Origin: Chloroflexota bacterium
Lineage (GTDB): Bacteria > Chloroflexota > Anaerolineae > B4-G1
Direction: 5' to 3'
Assembly: GCA_012514315.1 (NCBI GenBank)
Contig: JAAZAN010000153.1
Span: 1-52,707 of the forward strand
DNA: 52,707 bases
Shown here: positions 16,049 through 24,120 of the stretch, in pieces
How positions within the stretch are numbered: position 1 is the stretch's first letter
Layout: every line of letters begins with the position of its first letter
Program-made: the position numbers and the translations under genes
The notes under the pieces: model-generated
Databases searched by the model: none
What the model was told of the DNA's origin: nothing
Seen by the model: only the letters and a program-made list of their open reading frames with translations

Positions 16049-17620
16049 GTGAAGGTCAGCATGGTCAACGAGATGAGGGCGATGGACAGGGCGGCCATTG
16101 ATCGATATGGCATCTCTGAGGAACTGCTCATGGAGAACGCCGGGCAGGCCGCCTACTTCGTTCTGCTCCGTGAGATGGGTATCGCGGGCAGACGCTTCAT
16201 TGTCTTCTGTGGTTCGGGGAACAACGGTGGGGACGGCCTGGTTGTCGCGCGTAAGATCCTGTCCAGTGGTGGCTGTGTCAAGGTGGTTCTGCTCGGGGAT
16301 CCCACCGGTTACGCCGGCGCATCGAGGACTAACTACGAGATACTATCACGGCTGCCCATAGATGTGGACCAGGTTCAGTCTGTCACAGACGTGCGAGATG
16401 ATGTGGCTCGCTCCGACGCGATTGTTGACGCGATATTTGGAACGGGACTTGCGCGGGGGGTTGAGGGCAGGTATCGGGATATCATTGAGCTGATCAACGA
16501 GAGCGGAAAGCCGGTGCTCAGTATCGACATTCCATCGGGCGTCAATGGCGACACAGGGCAGGTGATGGGCTGCGCGGTGCGGGCTACCTGTACTGTGACA
16601 TTCGGGTTACCCAAGCTGGGGAATCTGCTGTTTCCCGGATGTGAGCTCTGCGGGCGCTTGCATGTGTCCCACATCTCGTTTCCACCGGAGCTGTATGATG
16701 CTGATTCGCTGTCAGTCGAGATCAGCCCGGTGTTGCCTCTGCCAGTGCGTGCGCGGGATGGCCACAAGGGCACGTTTGGCGATGCGCTGTTCGTAGCGGG
16801 TGCGGCTGGTTACTACGGCGCACCGTACTTTGCGGCATTGTCGTTTATGAAGGCCGGGGGCGGTTACTCGCGTCTGGCAACGCCGGCTGCCGTGATGCCG
16901 TATCTGGCCGCCGGCGGGAGCGAGATCGTATTCGTTCCCCAGCCTGGGACGGCGGTGGGCAGCCTCGCACTTGAGGGTAAGGAGGCCTTGCTGGAACTGG
17001 CGGATCGTGTGGATGTGGTCGTGCTGGGGCCAGGGATCTCGCTCCATGAGGAGACTCAGCAGCTTGTCCGTGGGCTGGTTCGTGAGGTCCACAAACCGCT
17101 GCTGATCGATGGGGATGGAATTACGGCGATCTGCAGCGACCTGGACGGTGTGGCGACACGGATGGCGCCAACGATCCTGACCCCTCACCTGGGTGAGATG
17201 GCGCGCATGACCGGGTTAAGCGTTGCTGAGATCTCAGCCGACCGAGTGGGGGTCCTGCGGCGGACAGCGATGCGCCTGCGATCGACCGTAGTCCTGAAAG
17301 GGGCGCATTCGCAGATCTGCACTCCCGACGGGCGCGTGTGGATCAATATGAGTGGAAATCCCGGCATGGCAACGGCCGGATCGGGAGATGTGCTGTGCGG
17401 AACCATCGCCGCCATGTATGGTCTGGGATTCGCCATTGAGGTGGCTGCGCGTCAGGGCGTGTTCGTGCACGGTTTCGCGGGCGATCTGGCGGCTGGAGCG
17501 AAAGGAGAGGACGGGATTACCGCAGCGGACATTATGGACTTCCTGCCGCCGGCGATGAAGCAGCTGCGTGAGGCGCCTGTTCAGTTGCGTGATCGATATG
17601 CTGGGGTGGAGCTGATCTGA
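16049..17620 (+). CDS. nnr: Bifunctional NAD(P)H-hydrate epimerase / ADP-dependent NAD(P)H-hydrate dehydratase
   Basis: A 523-aa fusion. GTG 16049 (VKVSMVNEM) is preferred, preceded by GGAAGGAAGAGG; the long open N terminus before it lacks family similarity. The YjeF N-terminal epimerase domain (about 1-215) has GSGNNGGDG for the NAD(P) site and DIPSGVNGDTG. The C-terminal ribokinase-like dehydratase (about 225-510) has LTPHLGEMARM and the AGSGDVLCG nucleotide loop. It repairs damaged NADHX and NADPHX in the cytoplasm. It is often encoded near unrelated genes; here it sits 17 nt before mobB on the same strand. Confidence 0.93.
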   Translation: MKVSMVNEMRAMDRAAIDRYGISEELLMENAGQAAYFVLLREMGIAGRRFIVFCGSGNNGGDGLVVARKILSSGGCVKVVLLGDPTGYAGASRTNYEILSRLPIDVDQVQSVTDVRDDVARSDAIVDAIFGTGLARGVEGRYRDIIELINESGKPVLSIDIPSGVNGDTGQVMGCAVRATCTVTFGLPKLGNLLFPGCELCGRLHVSHISFPPELYDADSLSVEISPVLPLPVRARDGHKGTFGDALFVAGAAGYYGAPYFAALSFMKAGGGYSRLATPAAVMPYLAAGGSEIVFVPQPGTAVGSLALEGKEALLELADRVDVVVLGPGISLHEETQQLVRGLVREVHKPLLIDGDGITAICSDLDGVATRMAPTILTPHLGEMARMTGLSVAEISADRVGVLRRTAMRLRSTVVLKGAHSQICTPDGRVWINMSGNPGMATAGSGDVLCGTIAAMYGLGFAIEVAARQGVFVHGFAGDLAAGAKGEDGITAADIMDFLPPAMKQLREAPVQLRDRYAGVELI

Positions 17621-17637
17621 GGTCGCGATCGTCGGGG

Positions 17638-18183
17638 ATGAGTGAGTCAATACCGGTTTTGTCATTCGTTGGACGTTCCAAGAGCGGGAAGACGACGCTC
17701 CTGGAGAAGGTTATTCGCGAGCTGAAGGGACGTGGCTATCGGCTCGCTGTCATTAAGCATCACTACCACGCTGGTGTTGCCGTCGATGTGCCTGGTACGG
17801 ATACCTACCGTTTTGCTCAGGTGGGCGCCGATTGCGTGATCATGGCCGCGCCGGATCAGATCATGCAGATGCGGCGTGTCACGGGTGACATCGCCCTGTC
17901 GGACATCGTGGCGGACGTCCGCGATGTAGACCTGATTATCACAGAGGGCTATAAGCGAGCGGGTGCACCCAAGATCGAGGTTCACCGGAGAGAACAAGGG
18001 TCAGAGCTGGTATTTCGACCGGAGGAGCTTGTCGCTGTCGCATCGGACGAGTATCTCGATCTGAGCGTACCACAGTTTGACCTGGACGACGCCGCAGGCC
18101 TGGCCGACTTCATCGAGCATACCTTCTTGAGCAGCGGAGGTGTCTGCTCTGGCGCTCCCTCACCATGCGGACCTACCGATTGA
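17638..18183 (+). CDS. mobB: Molybdopterin-guanine dinucleotide biosynthesis adapter protein MobB
   Basis: A 181-aa P-loop NTPase with GRSKSGKTTL (12-21), VIKHHYH (38-44 region), DTYRF and ITEGYK, all characteristic of MobB. It aids nucleotide attachment to molybdopterin, although the precise role is accessory. The gene converges on a tungsten-type aldehyde:ferredoxin oxidoreductase across a shared terminator, so a link to pterin cofactor supply for that enzyme is plausible. Tungsten oxidoreductases of this family usually carry bis-pterin without nucleotide, so the connection is circumstantial. Confidence 0.9.
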   Translation: MSESIPVLSFVGRSKSGKTTLLEKVIRELKGRGYRLAVIKHHYHAGVAVDVPGTDTYRFAQVGADCVIMAAPDQIMQMRRVTGDIALSDIVADVRDVDLIITEGYKRAGAPKIEVHRREQGSELVFRPEELVAVASDEYLDLSVPQFDLDDAAGLADFIEHTFLSSGGVCSGAPSPCGPTD

Positions 18184-18196
18184 GTACGCACAGGCC

Positions 18197-18246
18197 GGGC
18201 TGACGCGGGCCCCCGATCGGATGAAATCGGGGGCCCGCGTCAGCCC
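18197..18246. terminator. Convergent terminator with perfect 21-bp stem
   Basis: The arms at 18197-18217 and 18226-18246 are exactly complementary over 21 bp around an 8-nt loop (CGGATGAA). The stem core is a GC-rich block. It lies 13 nt after the mobB stop and 22 nt beyond the end of the oxidoreductase gene, so it can terminate both convergent transcripts. A long U-tract is absent on both strands. Confidence 0.8.
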
Positions 18247-18268
18247 TAACCTGCGGCCAGTGGTCAGG

Positions 18269-20005
18269 CTATCGCGACCAGCCTCGTCGGTCGTAGTACT
18301 CGTCCAGCATTAACTCCAGTTCAGCTTCGGTCAGCGTTTCGCCACTTGATGCAAGTGGCTCGCGCAGAAGCCGGGGCGGCAGCGTGTCATCCGCCGCGGT
18401 CATTCCTTCGCGCAGGTTGAATGCCCGGATCGTGTCAGCAACGCGGCCGGAGAGCGCCCGCAGTCCAGACTTGTCTAGGTCCAGACCGGTCAGGCCGCTG
18501 ATGACGGTTGATAGGTCATCCCAACCGATCAGGTCCCGGTAAAAGCGGCAGAGGATCAGTGTGTCGAATATGGTGTGCCGGTCCTCGAAATCGAGCACCA
18601 GATCGGCCTTGCCCTCTGTTGCAGTACGATCAGCCCAACCAGCGAACTCGGCCTTGTAGACCGTCGCGCGCAGGTGGCATGCTCCCCGATCTGAAATCGC
18701 GTACGCCAACCCCATTCCCTTGAGGGTGCGCGGTTCGTAGCCCGCTGGCTCCAGTCCCTTGACGTGGACGGCGAGATCCTCCAATCCCAGTGCCCGGCTC
18801 GCGGCCCGGACACCCTGCGCGAAGATGGCGCCAGGCTCCTCTCGACTCACCATCGTGGTCAGAAGCTCAGCGATCCCGTCCACATCGCCGTAGTCCAGTT
18901 TGAGATCAATGGCGCCACGTCGGGATGCCTCGATGGCGAACCCGGCGACGTTGCCAGCCGTGATCGTATCAATGCCTAACCGATCGCAGATCATGTTCAG
19001 GTAGAGGATCTCGGCCAGATCGTCCACCCCACACAGGCCGCCAAACGCGTAGATGGTCTCGTATTCCGGGCCCTCGCCTTCCAGCCCTGCGTGTCGCCCC
19101 TCACTTACTTTGGAGTACTTGCCACAAGCCAGGAAGCAGCGATAGCAGGCTTTGGGACGTGGCCGGAGCTGCTCGACCATTGTGTCGGCGTTGATCTGCT
19201 CCCAATATGGAACAGTCCCGGTCGACCAATAGTAGCTGGGAAAGGCGCCGGCGCGATTGGCGATGGCTACAACGCTTGGGGTGCCGAACTTGCGGTACGA
19301 TAGGGCGGCTGGATCATCCCTGCCGCGTTCACGAAGCGCGCGATCGTAGGACTCAATCGCGTCGCTGTCGGCGAGCGGGCACGTTGCTCCACCGTGAAAC
19401 ACGATTCCCTTGACTCGTTTGGAGCCCAGTACGGCCCCCATCCCGGTGCGGCCCGCGTGGCGGCCGTGGTCGTTGCCGACGACGGCGAACGGGATCATCT
19501 GTTCACCGGCTGGTCCAATGGCGATCGCGCGAGCACCGCGGACGGCCACGGCATCCTGAAGCGCGTCCTGGGTCTCGTAGGAATCCATGCCCCAGAATGC
19601 CGTCGCATCGTGTATATGAACAGCTTGATCGCTGATCTCGATGAATACGGGGGTGTCAGCCGCTCCCTGCACGATGATCGCGTCGTAACCTGTCGCTTTG
19701 ATGCGTGGCGCCACGTGCCCTCCGGAATAGGACTCACCAAACACACCGGTCAGGGGTGATTTGGCGATAGTACAGTGACGTCCCGCTGCGGCCAGAACTG
19801 ACCCGGTTGCCGGCCCCGTGGTAATGATGAAGGGGTTCTCCGGACTGAGCGGGTCGACGCCAGTGGGCGAGTTGCTCTGAAGCAGATGGGCTCCCAGTCC
19901 CTTGCCTCCCAGGTACTGCGTTAGAATCTCGTCGGGGATGTCCTCTGAAGTCCAGCTACGTGTGCCCACGTCCACGCGCAACAGGCGGTTGTAGAATCCG
20001 TACAT
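18269..20005 (-). CDS. aor: Aldehyde:ferredoxin oxidoreductase (tungsten type)
   Basis: A 578-aa cytoplasmic enzyme of normal family length. The [4Fe-4S] ligands are complete: C287, C290 and C294 (CYRCFLAC) and C486 (LILCRFY). The N terminus (GKGLGAHLL, TGPATGSVLAAAGR) and the GYEPRTLKGMGLAYAISDRG segment are typical of the AOR/FOR/GAPOR family, in which W-bispterin oxidises aldehydes to acids with ferredoxin as acceptor. ATG start behind GAGGAG. It lies 130 nt downstream of the KDPG aldolase gene, so it may oxidise an aldehyde from sugar breakdown such as glyceraldehyde. Anaerobic metabolism is implied. The family assignment is firm, the substrate is inference. Confidence 0.93.
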   Translation of the reverse strand: MYGFYNRLLRVDVGTRSWTSEDIPDEILTQYLGGKGLGAHLLQSNSPTGVDPLSPENPFIITTGPATGSVLAAAGRHCTIAKSPLTGVFGESYSGGHVAPRIKATGYDAIIVQGAADTPVFIEISDQAVHIHDATAFWGMDSYETQDALQDAVAVRGARAIAIGPAGEQMIPFAVVGNDHGRHAGRTGMGAVLGSKRVKGIVFHGGATCPLADSDAIESYDRALRERGRDDPAALSYRKFGTPSVVAIANRAGAFPSYYWSTGTVPYWEQINADTMVEQLRPRPKACYRCFLACGKYSKVSEGRHAGLEGEGPEYETIYAFGGLCGVDDLAEILYLNMICDRLGIDTITAGNVAGFAIEASRRGAIDLKLDYGDVDGIAELLTTMVSREEPGAIFAQGVRAASRALGLEDLAVHVKGLEPAGYEPRTLKGMGLAYAISDRGACHLRATVYKAEFAGWADRTATEGKADLVLDFEDRHTIFDTLILCRFYRDLIGWDDLSTVISGLTGLDLDKSGLRALSGRVADTIRAFNLREGMTAADDTLPPRLLREPLASSGETLTEAELELMLDEYYDRRGWSR

Positions 20006-20066
20006 CTAGTGCTCCTCGTCACACTCGTTGAACCATTAATTGCCAACAGCATCTGTGAGACGCTCT

Positions 20067-20081
20067 GGTCACCGCGTGACC
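20067..20081. promoter_or_regulatory. Small inverted repeat between the KDPG aldolase and oxidoreductase genes
   Basis: GGTCAC (20067-20072) and GTGACC (20076-20081) with a 3-nt centre, extendable by a TCTGG/CCAGA pair through a 2-nt bulge. It lies in the 130-bp gap inside an otherwise same-strand gene series. It could partly terminate or process the mRNA, setting a lower level of the oxidoreductase, or be an operator. Confidence 0.3.
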
Positions 20082-20135
20082 CCAGACGCCGGCATCCGCT
20101 GGTGTCCAGATGGCGATGCTGACAGACGCGCTGAT

Positions 20136-20807
20136 CTATGCTCGCGCTTGTTTGATCCAGCCCAGTACCTGTGCCACATTGGCGCTGATCGCCGGGTAGT
20201 CACCTGACTTGACCCACTCTTTGCGAATGAGGTTGCTCCCTATGCCCAGACAGGCCGCCCCGGCTTTGATCCAGGCGCAGATGTCATCCTGGGTGGCGTC
20301 CACGCCCCCAGTCGGCATAATGCGTGACCACGGCATAGGACCCTGCACCGATTTGACGAACGATGGCCCGCCTACTTCTCCACCTGGGAAGACTTTCACG
20401 ATCTCAGCCCCCAGTTCCTCTGCGGCTGAGATCTCCGTGACGCTGCCACAACCCGGCATATAGGCGATCTTGCGTCTGTTGCAGAGACGAGCGACCTCGG
20501 CATTCAGCATAGGACCGACGACGAAATTAGCCCCGCTCGCGATGTACAGCGCGGCGGTGGGGGCATCAATGACCGAACCAACCCCCAGGATGAGAGAGGG
20601 TTCTGACGTCTGGAAATAGGCTGCCAGCTCGGTGAAGATGTTCCAGGCCCTGTCGCCGCGGTTCGTGAACTCAACGACGCGCGCACCGCCGTCGGCGCAC
20701 GCCTGAACAACGCCCTTCGCTACCTCGATGTCTCCATGGTAGAAGACAGGTACGAGCCCAATCTCCAGCACCGTGTTCAATACCGTCAAGCGGTCGAAAC
20801 GAGCCAT
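20136..20807 (-). CDS. eda: 2-keto-3-deoxy-6-phosphogluconate (KDPG) aldolase family protein
   Basis: A 223-aa class I aldolase. ATG 20807 is chosen because GGGAGGTGA precedes it; an upstream ATG exists at 20870. The general base E46 (VVEFTNRG), the Schiff-base K138 (EIVKVFPG) and the phosphate-binding MPTGGV are all present. The enzyme should split KDPG or KDPGal into pyruvate and glyceraldehyde 3-phosphate. It is 34 nt after the KDG kinase gene on the same strand, completing the lower part of a sugar-acid pathway. Confidence 0.88.
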   Translation of the reverse strand: MARFDRLTVLNTVLEIGLVPVFYHGDIEVAKGVVQACADGGARVVEFTNRGDRAWNIFTELAAYFQTSEPSLILGVGSVIDAPTAALYIASGANFVVGPMLNAEVARLCNRRKIAYMPGCGSVTEISAAEELGAEIVKVFPGGEVGGPSFVKSVQGPMPWSRIMPTGGVDATQDDICAWIKAGAACLGIGSNLIRKEWVKSGDYPAISANVAQVLGWIKQARA

Positions 20808-20841
20808 CGTTTCACCTCCCGAAATGTGGTCAGTGTCATTG

Positions 20842-21873
20842 TCAGCGACTGACGCGTCCGGATGAATCACCGGCCATCAACTTCTCCACCTCGTCGACAC
20901 TGACCAGATTGAAGTCTCCGATAATACTGTGTTTGAGGCACGAGGCCGCGACCGCGAAATGGAGGGCGCGTTGCGGGTCGGCGTAGGTCTGCAACCCATA
21001 GATCAGGCCACCGACAAAGCTGTCTCCACCTCCCACACGATCCACAATCGGCGTGATATCGTATGTGGGAGCCGCAAAGGTCGTCCCGTCCTGCCATAGG
21101 ATTCCACCCCACGTGTTGTGGCTGGCCGATACCGACCCACGCAGCGTGATGGCGACGGTCTTCAGACTGGGGAATCTCTCAACCAGCCTTTCGCACACGT
21201 CCACGTAGGCGTCCGCTTCCACGCGCCCACTGGTCACGTCGGTGTGCGGCGCCCGAATACCAAACACTTTGTCAGCATCCTCCTCGTTCCCCACAGCGAT
21301 GTCGCAGAGGCTGACAAGATCCGGCATCACATCGCCGGCACGTTTTCCCCACTTCCAGAGTTTGCTGCGATAGTTCAGGTCACACGACACCGTAACACCC
21401 ATAGCCCGCGCGGTCTGCACAGCCTCCAGGCAGACAGCAGCTGTGTTCTCCGAGATTGCCGGGGTGATGCCTGTCCAGTGAAACCAGTCTGCGTCGGCAA
21501 ATATGTCCTTCCAGTCAATCATGCCCGGCTCGATAGTCGCCAACGCTGATCCAGCCCGATCGTAGATCACCTTGCTGCCCCGTTGTGTGGAGCCCATCTC
21601 CAGAAAATAGATACCCAGTCTCTCGCCGCCACGGATGACATGTTGGGTGCCGATCCCGTACTGCCGGATGAACTGGAGGCACGCTTCTCCGATGTCGTTC
21701 TTGGGAAGTCGTGTGACAAACTGCACGGGGAGCCCGAAGTTGGCCAACGATGCGGCGACATTGGCCTCACCGCCGCCGTAGATCACATCAAAACTGCGCG
21801 CCTGTGTGAAACGCTGGAACCCAGGCGGCGCCAATCGGAGCATAATCTCTCCGAAAGTGACAACCTTTCCCAT
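20842..21873 (-). CDS. kdgK: 2-keto-3-deoxygluconate kinase (PfkB family)
   Basis: A 343-aa sugar kinase. ATG 21873 follows GGAGGT and matches the family start MGKVVTFGEIMLRL. The N-terminal substrate region contains YGGGEANVAASLA (32-44), and the ATP/anion-hole signature is DRVGGGDSF (278-286) with catalytic D284; GGGD rather than GAGD is common in KDG kinases. It phosphorylates 2-keto-3-deoxygluconate or -galactonate with ATP. It sits between the SDR (55 nt upstream) and the KDPG aldolase (34 nt downstream). Confidence 0.9.
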   Translation of the reverse strand: MGKVVTFGEIMLRLAPPGFQRFTQARSFDVIYGGGEANVAASLANFGLPVQFVTRLPKNDIGEACLQFIRQYGIGTQHVIRGGERLGIYFLEMGSTQRGSKVIYDRAGSALATIEPGMIDWKDIFADADWFHWTGITPAISENTAAVCLEAVQTARAMGVTVSCDLNYRSKLWKWGKRAGDVMPDLVSLCDIAVGNEEDADKVFGIRAPHTDVTSGRVEADAYVDVCERLVERFPSLKTVAITLRGSVSASHNTWGGILWQDGTTFAAPTYDITPIVDRVGGGDSFVGGLIYGLQTYADPQRALHFAVAASCLKHSIIGDFNLVSVDEVEKLMAGDSSGRVSR

Positions 21874-21928
21874 CTGTTTATACCTCCTGCAGACATATGT
21901 TTGGCACCTGTTCTCCAAGTGTGGAGGA

Positions 21929-22699
21929 TTACAGGCGTGGCAGTGTCATGCCCCCGTCCACCACGATAACTTGGCCCGTCGCGTAGGCCAGATCACCTCG
22001 GGCCAGCATCGTCACGGCCTTCCCGATGTCCTCAGGTGTACCCCAGCGTGGTTGCACGAGCAGGCCATCCTCGATCAGTCGATCATATGTCGCCGCGACT
22101 GCGCGGGTCATATCCGTCTGGATAATGCCCGGCCTGACCTCGTACACTGATATGCCATATTCGCCCAGCCGGGCGGCCCACAGCTTGGTCGCCATGCTGA
22201 TGCCGGCCTTTGAGATGCAGTACTCACCACGATTGACCGAAGCGACGGTTGCGGAGATAGATGAGATGTTGATGATGCACCCGCTGAACGTCTCGTCACT
22301 GCGGCGCTGCGCGATCATCCAGTTGGCCGCCGCCTGGGTCAGGAAGTAAGGTCCCTGCAGGTTAACGCGTATAAGTCGCTCGAAACTCTCTTCGGTCGCC
22401 TGCAGAATGTCGATCCGGCGTTCGGGTGCTATCCCTGCATTGTTGACCAGCACATCCAGCCTGCCGAAGTGTCTGCGGACCTCCGCTAGGAGATTTTGTC
22501 GGTCATCACGCTCTGCGACATCCGCACGAACATACTCGATACGCACACCCGTATGTCTGAGCGAGGCCAGCGTTGGGAGCACGCTGTCGGGCTGTCGCAG
22601 CCCGCATAGCGCCAGGTTGTACCCCACATCGGCCAGACAACGGGCGATGCCCAGACCGATACCGCGTGTTCCGCCAGTGATGAGTGCAGTCTTGCTCAT
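21929..22699 (-). CDS. Short-chain dehydrogenase/reductase (FabG-like), probable sugar or sugar-acid dehydrogenase
   Basis: A 256-aa classical SDR: TGGTRGIG (8-15) cofactor loop, NNAG (about 88-91), catalytic serine in NISSISA, and YCISK with the Tyr-Lys pair. The C-terminal GQVIVVDGGM is standard. FabG-like sequences are easily over-called as 3-oxoacyl-ACP reductases; as first gene of an operon with KDG kinase, KDPG aldolase and aldehyde oxidoreductase, oxidation of an aldose or an aldonate is more likely. A promoter is visible at 22785-22813. Confidence 0.82.
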   Translation of the reverse strand: MSKTALITGGTRGIGLGIARCLADVGYNLALCGLRQPDSVLPTLASLRHTGVRIEYVRADVAERDDRQNLLAEVRRHFGRLDVLVNNAGIAPERRIDILQATEESFERLIRVNLQGPYFLTQAAANWMIAQRRSDETFSGCIINISSISATVASVNRGEYCISKAGISMATKLWAARLGEYGISVYEVRPGIIQTDMTRAVAATYDRLIEDGLLVQPRWGTPEDIGKAVTMLARGDLAYATGQVIVVDGGMTLPRL

Positions 22700-22784
22700 A
22701 TCGCCCGCTTCCCAGACTGGTTGGCAGGCCGGTAATCCATGCTGACGGGCCTGCTGTCCAAGTCCTATGATTCAGAGCGTCATC

Positions 22785-22813
22785 AGTCTATCAGAGAAGC
22801 CACGATCCAGCAA
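22785..22813 (-). promoter_or_regulatory. Promoter of the SDR-kdgK-eda-aor operon
   Basis: On the minus strand, TTGCTG (plus-strand 22808-22813) and TAGACT (22785-22790) are separated by 17 bp. The leader to the ATG at 22699 is about 80 nt. It lies back to back with the MscS promoter, in a 288-bp divergent region that holds no other convincing feature. Confidence 0.55.
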
Positions 22814-22859
22814 GTGCGTGGGCTCGGTGTCGTGCGCGCTCCGGAAAGTGTTGGGCGAC

Positions 22860-22888
22860 TTGGCCAGCCTATAGCGGACTGCTATAAT
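22860..22888 (+). promoter_or_regulatory. Promoter of the MscS-family channel gene
   Basis: TTGGCC (22860-22865), 17-bp spacer, perfect TATAAT (22883-22888). The predicted transcript start near 22895 lies downstream of several in-frame upstream starts, which supports the downstream translation start at 22988. Confidence 0.65.
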
Positions 22889-22987
22889 CGGGCGGAATCC
22901 CTGGTGGACGCGATATCCGCATTGCGGTTGGCTCCATTCCACCGATGTGTGTGCTGTGTTTCATGTGCCCGGATGAAGGGAGGCTGG

Positions 22988-24097
22988 ATGGATTGGTTGG
23001 ATCGTTCCTTATGGGGTAATACGTTGGGGACATGGTTGCTGAGTCTGGCGGTCGGCCTGACCGTCTTTCTGGCGCTCTCGTTGCTCAAACGAGTGTTCTT
23101 CCATCGACTTGCCCGCATCGCGAAGCGGACTAAGACCGACGCCGACGACCTGGCGCTTCAGTTATTGAGTCAGAACTGGCTTCTCCTGTTTGCGGCGATC
23201 TCCCTTGGTGCAGCATATCTGATCCCGGCATGGCCGGATGGTCAGTCGGTTCTCAGGCTCGCCCTTCTGGCACTGATTCTGACGCAGGTCGGGATGGTGG
23301 GAAGCGGGCTGATCCGCTATGCAGTTAGCCGTCGGATCAAGGTTGGATCGGAGTCGCCAGACACCGATGTCCGACCGACGATCCAAGCGTTAGGACTGAT
23401 CGGTAGGATCGTCCTTTGGGCTATCGTCGTACTGTTATTTCTCGATAGCATCCCCGGGATAGAGGTCAACACGCTCCTGGCAGGATTGGGCATCGGCGGT
23501 ATCGCCACCGCGCTCGCGGTGCAGGCTGTTCTAGGCGAGCTTCTCGCCTCTGTGTCTATCTTGCTTGACAAGCCCTTTGTCGTGGGTGATTTCATCACAG
23601 TGGGGGACTATGGTGGTACCGTCGAATACATTGGACTCAGGAGTACCCGATTTCGCAGTGTGATGGGCGAGCAGGTTGTGTTCAGCAATACCGACCTTGT
23701 GGCCAGTCGAATCCAGAACTTCAAGCGGATGCAGGACCGGCGCGTTACCTTCAATGTGCGTGTACCCTATGGAACTTCGTATGATCAGCTCCTGATAATT
23801 CCTGAGCTGCTGAGGGAGATTGTCGAGGCACAACAGCAGACTGAGTTCGCCTGGGCGCGCTTCGCCGACTTTGAGGATTCGACGCTCAACTTCGAAGTCG
23901 TCTACAAGATGGTGGTCGCCGACTACAACGCATATATCGCAGTGCGTCAGGCCATCAACTATGAGATCGTGAGGCAATTCTCTGAGAACGGCATCGAACT
24001 CGCGTATCCGACTCAGCGGGTACACCTGAACGGTCGACCGCCGAGCAGGTCACGGGGCGCCGAACGTACCGCTGGTGCGGGTACAGCCAGCCTCTGA
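22988..24097 (+). CDS. MscS-family small-conductance mechanosensitive ion channel
   Basis: A 369-aa membrane protein. ATG 22988 (MDWLDRSL) is chosen: AAGGGAGG precedes it and the promoter excludes most of the longer frame. Four hydrophobic segments precede the beta domain; the pore-lining helix is the GLGIGGIATALAVQAVLGELLAS stretch (shown in part) with its Gly/Ala packing pattern, followed by DKPFVVGDFI and the characteristic VEYIGLRSTRFRS. The C-terminal alpha/beta vestibule ends near EIVRQFSENGIELAYPTQ. It releases solutes on hypo-osmotic shock. It converges with copA with a 23-bp gap and no visible terminator. Confidence 0.9.
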   Translation: MDWLDRSLWGNTLGTWLLSLAVGLTVFLALSLLKRVFFHRLARIAKRTKTDADDLALQLLSQNWLLLFAAISLGAAYLIPAWPDGQSVLRLALLALILTQVGMVGSGLIRYAVSRRIKVGSESPDTDVRPTIQALGLIGRIVLWAIVVLLFLDSIPGIEVNTLLAGLGIGGIATALAVQAVLGELLASVSILLDKPFVVGDFITVGDYGGTVEYIGLRSTRFRSVMGEQVVFSNTDLVASRIQNFKRMQDRRVTFNVRVPYGTSYDQLLIIPELLREIVEAQQQTEFAWARFADFEDSTLNFEVVYKMVVADYNAYIAVRQAINYEIVRQFSENGIELAYPTQRVHLNGRPPSRSRGAERTAGAGTASL

Positions 24098-24120
24098 CCG
24101 ACCGCGCTCAAAGCTCGCTT

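Noticed and set aside
22739-22987. Longer N terminus for the MscS channel
   Set aside because: The likely promoter at 22860-22888 lies within it, and the family similarity starts after ATG 22988.
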